50,065 nt of DNA from Anaerococcus sp. AGMB09787. Its GTDB lineage: Bacteria > Bacillota > Clostridia > Tissierellales > Peptoniphilaceae. The stretch spans positions 1 to 50,065 of the forward strand of contig NZ_JAKZEY010000004.1 of the NCBI RefSeq assembly GCF_022808955.1. The letters are read 5' to 3'. The notes below the pieces were generated by a model, which was not told the origin of the DNA, did no database searches, and saw only the letters and a list, made by a program, of their open reading frames with translations. Positions 44,995 to 50,065 of the stretch are shown in pieces. Position 1 is the first letter of the stretch. Every line of letters starts with the position of its first letter. The position numbers were made by a program, and so were the translations under genes.

Positions 44995-45003
44995 TGATAT
45001 AAT
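44995..45003 (+). promoter_or_regulatory. Extended -10 promoter of arcA
   Basis: TGATATAAT is an extended -10 element. The -35 region (TTTTAT near 44975) is weak. Transcription would start near 45010, leaving a leader of about 85 nt. Confidence 0.6.
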
Positions 45004-45043
45004 GAAAACACAATTAAAGATATTGGCGTGGCTAATTGATTAT

Positions 45044-45074
45044 AGGTGGTTTTCTTTGAAAACTGCCTTTTTTT
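45044..45074 (+). terminator. Terminator-like hairpin in the arcA leader
   Basis: AGGTGGTTTTC (45044-45054) pairs with GAAAACTGCCT (45058-45068), 11 bp with two G-U, and is followed by seven T. It lies between the promoter and the arcA ribosome-binding site. A weaker CAATTA/TAATTG pairing (45011-45016 with 45033-45038) precedes it. This is the layout of transcription attenuation. I recognise no known riboswitch. Confidence 0.65.
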
Positions 45075-45094
45075 AAAAAATTTTTGGAGGCTTT

Positions 45095-46300
45095 ATGAAA
45101 AGATTAGATGTAAAAAGTGAAATTAAACCCCTAAAGAAAGTCTTGGTCCATCGACCAGGAGAAGAACTTCTAAACCTTACCCCTAATACCCTAGATGAGC
45201 TATTGTTTGATGACATACCAGACCTTGATAAGGCTAGGGAGGAGCATGATAATTTTGCTGAGATATTTAGAAAGGAAGGGGTAGAAGTGGTCTACCTAGA
45301 GGATTTGATGGCTGAAACCCTTAGAGATAATGAGGGACTTAGAGAGAAATTTTTGGACCAATACCTAAGTGAAGCTGATATTGCCGATGACTTTATCAAA
45401 AAAGAATCTAGGGCCCTATTAGAATCCATAAAAGATGACAAGGATTTTGTCCTAAAGACCATGTCAGGCATAACCCTAAAGGAGCTAGGACTAAAGAGTG
45501 AGCATTTAGTCTTTGATCAAAAGTACACAGCCATAAATCCTATGCCAAACCTATATTTTACTAGGGACAACTTCTCTACTCTAGGCCATGGGGTATCAAT
45601 CAATACCATGTATAGCGAAACAAGGAAGAGGGAGACAATTTTTGCTGACTATATTTTTAAATACCACAAGGACTACCAAGGCACAAAAGACTACTATGGT
45701 AGGAATCAAAAATACCATATAGAAGGTGGAGATATCCTTGCAGTTAATGAAAATCTCCTACTAATAGGAATTAGCCAAAGAACTGAGCTTGAAGCAATTA
45801 GAAAGCTAGCTAATAATATCTTACTAGATGATGAAAATGAAATTAGGGAAATCATCGGAATCGAAATTCCTAACGAAAGAGCCTATATGCACCTTGATAC
45901 AGTCTTTACCCAAATAGACTTTGATGCCTTTACCTACCACCCAGGTATCATCAAGACCTTTAGGGCAATAAGGTTTTTTAATAAAGGTGGGAAGGTAGGC
46001 GAAAAATATATAGAAAAGAGCCTAGACGACCTCCTAAAGGATGCCCTTGGACTTGATATGATAAGACTCTTGCCATGTGGTGGGGGAGATCCAATAGCTG
46101 CCCAAAGGGAACAATGGACAGACGGATCCAACACCCTAGCCATAGCTCCAGGTAAGGTTATAGTCTATAAGAGAAATACTGTAACCAATGAAATGCTTGA
46201 ACTTAATGGAATCGAAGTAATTAAGCTTGATAGTTCTACCCTAACTGTAGGAAGGGGAGGCCCAAGATGCATGTCCATGCCACTTGTTAGAGAAGATTAA
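45095..46300 (+). CDS. arcA: Arginine deiminase ArcA
   Basis: 401 aa, normal length. It has the substrate loop PNLYFTRDNFSTLG, the catalytic acid in EGGDILAV, the His in MHLDTVFTQID, GGGDPIAAQREQWTDGSN (part) and the nucleophile Cys392 in RGGPRCMSMPL. It converts arginine to citrulline and ammonia, the first step of the ADI pathway that yields ATP and raises pH. The usual partners (carbamoyltransferase arcB, carbamate kinase arcC, antiporter arcD) are not next to it here. TTGGAGG precedes the ATG. Confidence 0.97.
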   Translation: MKRLDVKSEIKPLKKVLVHRPGEELLNLTPNTLDELLFDDIPDLDKAREEHDNFAEIFRKEGVEVVYLEDLMAETLRDNEGLREKFLDQYLSEADIADDFIKKESRALLESIKDDKDFVLKTMSGITLKELGLKSEHLVFDQKYTAINPMPNLYFTRDNFSTLGHGVSINTMYSETRKRETIFADYIFKYHKDYQGTKDYYGRNQKYHIEGGDILAVNENLLLIGISQRTELEAIRKLANNILLDDENEIREIIGIEIPNERAYMHLDTVFTQIDFDAFTYHPGIIKTFRAIRFFNKGGKVGEKYIEKSLDDLLKDALGLDMIRLLPCGGGDPIAAQREQWTDGSNTLAIAPGKVIVYKRNTVTNEMLELNGIEVIKLDSSTLTVGRGGPRCMSMPLVRED

Positions 46301-46340
46301 ATTATATAAAGAGAGACTTAATAATATTAATAAAATTAAT

Positions 46341-46369
46341 TTGAAAATTAAGATTTATTAAAGTATAAT
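46341..46369 (+). promoter_or_regulatory. Promoter of the small membrane protein gene
   Basis: TTGAAA (46341-46346) and TATAAT (46364-46369) have a 17-bp spacer, about 24 nt before the AAAGGAG site. Confidence 0.75.
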
Positions 46370-46398
46370 CGAGATAAGAAAGGCAAAGGAGTGATAAA

Positions 46399-46587
46399 AT
46401 GTTTAATATGAAAAGAAAAAATACATCTCCTGTAGCAATGGTTACATTAGTAGGAGTAACAGCTCTTAGTGCAGCTTATCTTTATTTAAAAAATAATGGC
46501 AAGATCGATGACCTAAGAGATAGGCTGGAAGATATCAAAGATGAAATAATTGATAGCATAAAAGGGGAAGAGCTAATAAAGGGTTAA
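46399..46587 (+). CDS. Small single-pass membrane protein
   Basis: 62 aa. A short basic N-terminus is followed by one hydrophobic helix (about 12-30, VAMVTLVGVTALSAAYLYL) and a charged amphipathic tail (DDLRDRLEDIKDEIIDSIKG), probably helical. The layout resembles YtxH-type small proteins. It has its own promoter and an AAAGGAG site, so it is likely real. Function unknown. It lies between arcA and a uracil-type permease. Confidence 0.7.
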   Translation: MFNMKRKNTSPVAMVTLVGVTALSAAYLYLKNNGKIDDLRDRLEDIKDEIIDSIKGEELIKG

Positions 46588-46611
46588 GACCTAGGTGGAT
46601 TTTCAAAAATT

Positions 46612-46640
46612 TTGACAAGTAGAATATAATTTGCTACAAT
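46612..46640 (+). promoter_or_regulatory. Promoter of the uracil-type permease gene
   Basis: TTGACA (46612-46617) and TACAAT (46635-46640) have a 17-bp spacer. The leader is only about 25 nt, too short for a PyrR attenuator or purine riboswitch. Confidence 0.8.
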
Positions 46641-46673
46641 AACCTAAGAAATTTTATGATTTACGGAGGTATT

Positions 46674-47939
46674 ATGTCAAAGAATAAGAAAATCTACAAG
46701 GTAGATGAAAAAGTCCCATTTAAATTATTGTTCCCCTTATCAATCCAACATACTTTTGCGATGTTTGGAGCTAGTGTTTTAGTCCCTATTTTATTTAATA
46801 TTGATCCTGGCATTGTCTTATTGATGAATGGTATAGGAACACTATTATTTATTTTAATAACAAAGAAGCAAGCACCTGCATATTTGGGTTCTTCATTTGC
46901 ATTTTTAGCACCAGGTACAGCTATTATTGCAAGTCAAGGATTTGAATATGCCCAAGGTGCTTTTATTGTGACCGGAATTCTGGGCTGCTTTATAGCCTAC
47001 ATAATCTATAAGTTCGGTACAAGCTGGATCGATATCCTCTTGCCACCAGCAGCTATGGGGGCAGTTGTAGCCCTAATAGGCTTTGAACTTGCTGGTAATA
47101 CTGTAACAGGAGGCTCTATCGGAGCCAACCTTATGACAGATACTGCGACAAGTAAGGATTTTATAGTCTTTATAGTAACCCTCCTTACTGCCGTTATAGG
47201 ATCTGTTGCTTTCAAGGGATTCTTATCTACTATTCCAATCCTTATAGCAATAATTGTAGGCTATATTGTTTCGATATTTTTTGGAATGGTTGACTTTACT
47301 CCTGTCCTAGAAGCAAAGCTCTTTACTCTTCCAAGGTTTGGCCTACCAAAGTTCTCTCTTAATGCCATCCTTGCCATGCTCCCAGTTATCCTGGTTATAA
47401 CAAGCGAGCATATCTCCCACCAGGTTGTTACATCAAATATTATTGGCAAGGACCTTATCAAAAGTCCTGGCCTTCATAGGTCAATTTTTGCTGATAACTT
47501 CTCAACAGCCCTATCAGGTCTACTAGGTGGAGTACCAACAACTACCTATGGAGAAAATATTGGTGTTATGGCGATAACTGGAGTTTACTCGGTCGAGGTA
47601 ATAGGGGGAGCAGCAATTGTATCCATCCTTATGGCCTTTATTGGACCTCTAGCAGCCCTTATCCAAACTATACCAGGCAATGTTATAGGAGGGGTTACCT
47701 TCTTGCTCTACGGCATGATAGGAAGCTCTGGCCTTAGACTCTTAGTTGATAGCAAGGTAGACTACTCTAAGTCAGTAAACTTAATACTAACTTCAATAAT
47801 CTTTATAGCAGGACTGTCAGGTCTATCCATCAAATTTGGAGCAATAGAGCTATCAGGCATGGTTCTTGCATCAGTAGTAGCAGTTGTCCTATCAGCCCTT
47901 ATGACTTTGCTTAAGAAATTAGACCTTATTAACGAATAA
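46674..47939 (+). CDS. NCS2-family nucleobase permease (uracil permease-like)
   Basis: 421 aa from ATG 46674 behind CGGAGGT; a start 18 nt upstream is not well placed. About 14 membrane segments. NCS2 motifs include LLFPLSIQHTFAMFGASVLVP, YLGSSFAFLAP, ITSEHISHQ (the substrate-site Glu-His region) and GLLGGVPTTTYGENIGV. These match uracil (UraA) more than xanthine permeases. It imports uracil with protons. Single gene followed by a terminator. Confidence 0.9.
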   Translation: MSKNKKIYKVDEKVPFKLLFPLSIQHTFAMFGASVLVPILFNIDPGIVLLMNGIGTLLFILITKKQAPAYLGSSFAFLAPGTAIIASQGFEYAQGAFIVTGILGCFIAYIIYKFGTSWIDILLPPAAMGAVVALIGFELAGNTVTGGSIGANLMTDTATSKDFIVFIVTLLTAVIGSVAFKGFLSTIPILIAIIVGYIVSIFFGMVDFTPVLEAKLFTLPRFGLPKFSLNAILAMLPVILVITSEHISHQVVTSNIIGKDLIKSPGLHRSIFADNFSTALSGLLGGVPTTTYGENIGVMAITGVYSVEVIGGAAIVSILMAFIGPLAALIQTIPGNVIGGVTFLLYGMIGSSGLRLLVDSKVDYSKSVNLILTSIIFIAGLSGLSIKFGAIELSGMVLASVVAVVLSALMTLLKKLDLINE

Positions 47940-47945
47940 AAAGAG

Positions 47946-47978
47946 GACCCAGGATAAAACCTGGGTCGATTTCTATTT
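47946..47978 (+). terminator. Terminator of the uracil permease gene
   Basis: A perfect 8-bp stem GACCCAGG/CCTGGGTC with an ATAAAA loop is followed by T-rich sequence. It also overlaps the end of the convergent DUF262 gene. Confidence 0.85.
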
Positions 47979-50030
47979 TATGACAAAGGATAGTTCTGTT
48001 TGGTCTATGCCATAGAGGTCAAAAAGATATCTTAGGCCATGGATTTTAGTATTGTTATTTAGGTTAATATTTATATAAAAATTGTCATATATTTTAATGT
48101 AGGAATGTCTAACTTCTTCATTGTTAAAGAAATACCTATATTCATTATTTTCAGAATTTATCTTATCCTTTAGAGGTTTAGAATCAGACTCATAGATAGC
48201 CTTTATAATCTCCTTATACATTTCAATCCAAGTAGTAACTGGATAGGTTGATCCCAAGAAGTTATAGGCTGTAATTTTTCTCCCCCTAAGGTCATCTTCA
48301 TCATTTAAGAAAATTTCTGTATGCTTTCCCACAACTCCTATATAAGAAGATTCTAACATTGGCCAAATCTCTAGGGCCTTACCTACCATTTCCTCATTTC
48401 TAGCTATTAGCTCTTCTTCTGTGAATTTCTCGTAGTGGCTTAGCCTTTGATTCATCCTAAGTCCAGAATCAATAAAGCCATGGGCAATTGTCTTTTTCTT
48501 CTCGAATGATGAATTCTTGTATTCGGAATTGTAGGCTGTGAGGGTTAGGTTACAGAGTCTATGGAGGTAGGTCTCGTGAATTTCTTCATAATTTTCTCCA
48601 AGGCTCTTTTTCCGTTCAGGAGATAGGGTCTGTGGCATGATATGCTCTATAGTATAGGTGCCATTTTGAACTAGCTCGTGGACATCCTTACTTTCACGAG
48701 TCCCATAATTTTCATATCTCTCCATAATATATTGCTTGATCCTAGCCTTCATGTGGTAGATATCTTTCTTAGAAAGGGCTTCCATAAATTCTTCATCGGT
48801 TGGAAAACGGCTGTTGGATTTTTTAGAAAGGAGAATATATTTGAACTTCTCCAGATAATTGTCCTTATTATCTTCTATCCTATAGATTTCAGAAGCAAGA
48901 TTAGCAAAAATCTTATTTAGGGAGTTTGTAGGTAGGGAAGAGATTTGCCTTCTCAAAAGATAGGACTCTACTAGGATTAAGATTTGGTAGAGGTCTTCTT
49001 CGTTAAGATTTCCTTCCTCTGCTTGTTTCAAGGCTTCCATCAAAAATGGCCTAGTAACCTTGGCTTCAAAGTTTAAAAGTCTTTGTAGGACAGGCTCGAT
49101 TGTCTTAAATGGACTTTGTCCACTTATAAGTTGCTTATACCTTTTGGCGTAGGCAAGGAGGTCTTCTAGGAGATCTAATTTTTTGCCCTGGTAGAATTTG
49201 TTATAAAATTTCTTAAACTCTAGGTAGGTCTTGTTGATGTTAGGGATAGAGCCTGTCTTTAGGCTTATATAATCTCTCACAAAGGCTGATACATCGAAGT
49301 CTGTGTACTTTTCTATCTTATGCCGATATTTCTCATAATATTCTTCTTGTAAGCTAGTAGGTCTTACATCCATAAGGATAAAGTTTCTTATCTTATCTCC
49401 TTCACTTAGATCAAGGCCGGTTGAGTTGAGGCTTTCAAAGATAAGCTGAGGATCGTCATCACTACTCAAAAATATATCGATAATAATTAACTTCTTAAAG
49501 GAATCAAAGAGCTCATCAACACTGACTTCTTCATCGAGAATCCTCTTATAAAAATACTTGTAGTTGGTAGTTATATTAGATGAATCGATAGGGTTATTAT
49601 TATCGACCAAATTATTAAAGGCGTCTGCATCATTTTTTACAGGTTTTAATTTGATTTTTTTATCACTGGGGCTGTACTTATTAATAAGGTATTCTTCCCT
49701 TATCCTTTGCTTGAGATTAGAATCACTTGATTCTATAAGACCCTCATTAATGAGGTCATATATAGCTAAAAGCAAGAGGGAGATAGTCGTAAGTCTTTGC
49801 TGGCCATCTATGATTATTAAATCTTGACTCCCCATATCTTCTGCCAAGGCTGATACCATGGATCCAAAAAAATGGCTCTTGCTATTAGTTTCTTTCATCA
49901 TCAAGAGGTCATCAAAAAGTTGCCTACAGTTTTCTATTTTCCAGTCATAGTTTCGTTGATAGACAGGGATTATAAAACGTTTTTCACTACCCTCCATAAA
50001 TCTATATAATTGTATTTCATTTCCCTTCAT
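47973..50030 (-). CDS. Fused DUF262-DUF1524 protein (GmrSD-like restriction enzyme)
   Basis: 685 aa from the ATG after GGAGGAGG. The N-terminal DUF262 domain has IPVYQRNYDW and IIDGQQRLTT, ParB-like nucleotide-binding motifs. The DUF1524 His-Me finger nuclease has YTIEHIMPQTLSPER and, later, HRLCNLTLTAYN. A small C-terminal domain (about 580-685) follows. GmrSD-type type IV enzymes cut DNA with modified cytosines and defend against phages. Fused forms are common. No methyltransferase lies next to it, as expected for type IV. A -10 TATAAT on the minus strand lies at 50053-50048; the -35 falls outside the window. The gene is complete. Confidence 0.9.
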   Translation of the reverse strand: MKGNEIQLYRFMEGSEKRFIIPVYQRNYDWKIENCRQLFDDLLMMKETNSKSHFFGSMVSALAEDMGSQDLIIIDGQQRLTTISLLLLAIYDLINEGLIESSDSNLKQRIREEYLINKYSPSDKKIKLKPVKNDADAFNNLVDNNNPIDSSNITTNYKYFYKRILDEEVSVDELFDSFKKLIIIDIFLSSDDDPQLIFESLNSTGLDLSEGDKIRNFILMDVRPTSLQEEYYEKYRHKIEKYTDFDVSAFVRDYISLKTGSIPNINKTYLEFKKFYNKFYQGKKLDLLEDLLAYAKRYKQLISGQSPFKTIEPVLQRLLNFEAKVTRPFLMEALKQAEEGNLNEEDLYQILILVESYLLRRQISSLPTNSLNKIFANLASEIYRIEDNKDNYLEKFKYILLSKKSNSRFPTDEEFMEALSKKDIYHMKARIKQYIMERYENYGTRESKDVHELVQNGTYTIEHIMPQTLSPERKKSLGENYEEIHETYLHRLCNLTLTAYNSEYKNSSFEKKKTIAHGFIDSGLRMNQRLSHYEKFTEEELIARNEEMVGKALEIWPMLESSYIGVVGKHTEIFLNDEDDLRGRKITAYNFLGSTYPVTTWIEMYKEIIKAIYESDSKPLKDKINSENNEYRYFFNNEEVRHSYIKIYDNFYININLNNNTKIHGLRYLFDLYGIDQTELSFVIK

Positions 50031-50065
50031 AAAATCCTCCTCCAATAATTATATAATACTTTAAT

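Noticed and set aside
46588-46673. Possible PyrR attenuator or purine riboswitch before the nucleobase permease
   Set aside because: The promoter leaves only about 25 nt of leader, too short for either element.

Overview
The window comes from a low-GC, Gram-positive anaerobe. The evidence is AT-rich DNA, strong Shine-Dalgarno sites, sigma-A promoters with 16-18 bp spacers, lipoproteins rather than an outer membrane, a BceRS-BceAB module, YtrA-type GntR regulators, WalJ and arginine deiminase. Gene content suggests a Gram-positive anaerobic coccus (Peptoniphilaceae, for example Anaerococcus or Peptoniphilus). That genus-level guess is inference only. TGA is an ordinary stop codon here.

Layout. 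1-2230: the tail of an rRNA operon with two tandem, non-identical 5S genes, then 18 tRNA genes, two good promoters and a terminator. 2330-8850 (minus strand): two membrane-stress style modules. One is a peptide-antibiotic sensing and detoxification set (response regulator, sensor kinase, ABC ATPase, 10-TM permease) with a palindromic operator before the ABC genes. The other is a YtrA-type GntR regulator with an ABC ATPase and an ABC-2 permease.

8900-20205: a complete type I-E CRISPR-Cas locus in the order cas3-cas8e-cas11-cas7e-cas5e-cas6e-cas1-cas2/DEDDh exonuclease, then an array of 30 repeats and 29 spacers. Three features stand out. cas1 has an in-frame TGA where relatives have glycine. 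The array begins only 23 nt after the cas2 stop. A block of three spacers occurs twice. The interference genes look intact, so the locus may still defend but be impaired in acquiring spacers.

20336-23212: an XRE repressor, an ImmA/IrrE metallopeptidase and an MnmM-type tRNA methyltransferase form an overlapping operon. It is divergent from a Y-family DNA polymerase whose promoter has a 17-bp palindrome filling the -35/-10 spacer. This looks like a LexA-independent DNA-damage switch of the DdrO/PprI kind. 23213-24754: a second YtrA-type regulator with a DUF5808-like membrane protein. 24889-28759: an overlapping five-gene housekeeping operon (HAD phosphatase, WalJ, TtcA, UppP, Tag). 28777-29949: a GltS glutamate symporter.

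30087-33938: a surface polysaccharide operon with two glycosyltransferases, a Wzz-like protein, a CpsD-like protein that has lost its P-loop, and an SH3 lipoprotein. 34177-38690: a small membrane protein and a complete sugar-type ABC importer. 39016-42942: an old yellow enzyme family oxidoreductase and an ABC exporter half-transporter. 43088-44878 (minus strand): a nitroreductase and a PplA-like lipoprotein with two flavinylation-like motifs. 45095-47939: arginine deiminase behind a terminator-like leader hairpin, a small membrane protein and a uracil-type permease. 47973-50030 (minus strand): a fused DUF262-DUF1524 (GmrSD-like) defence protein.
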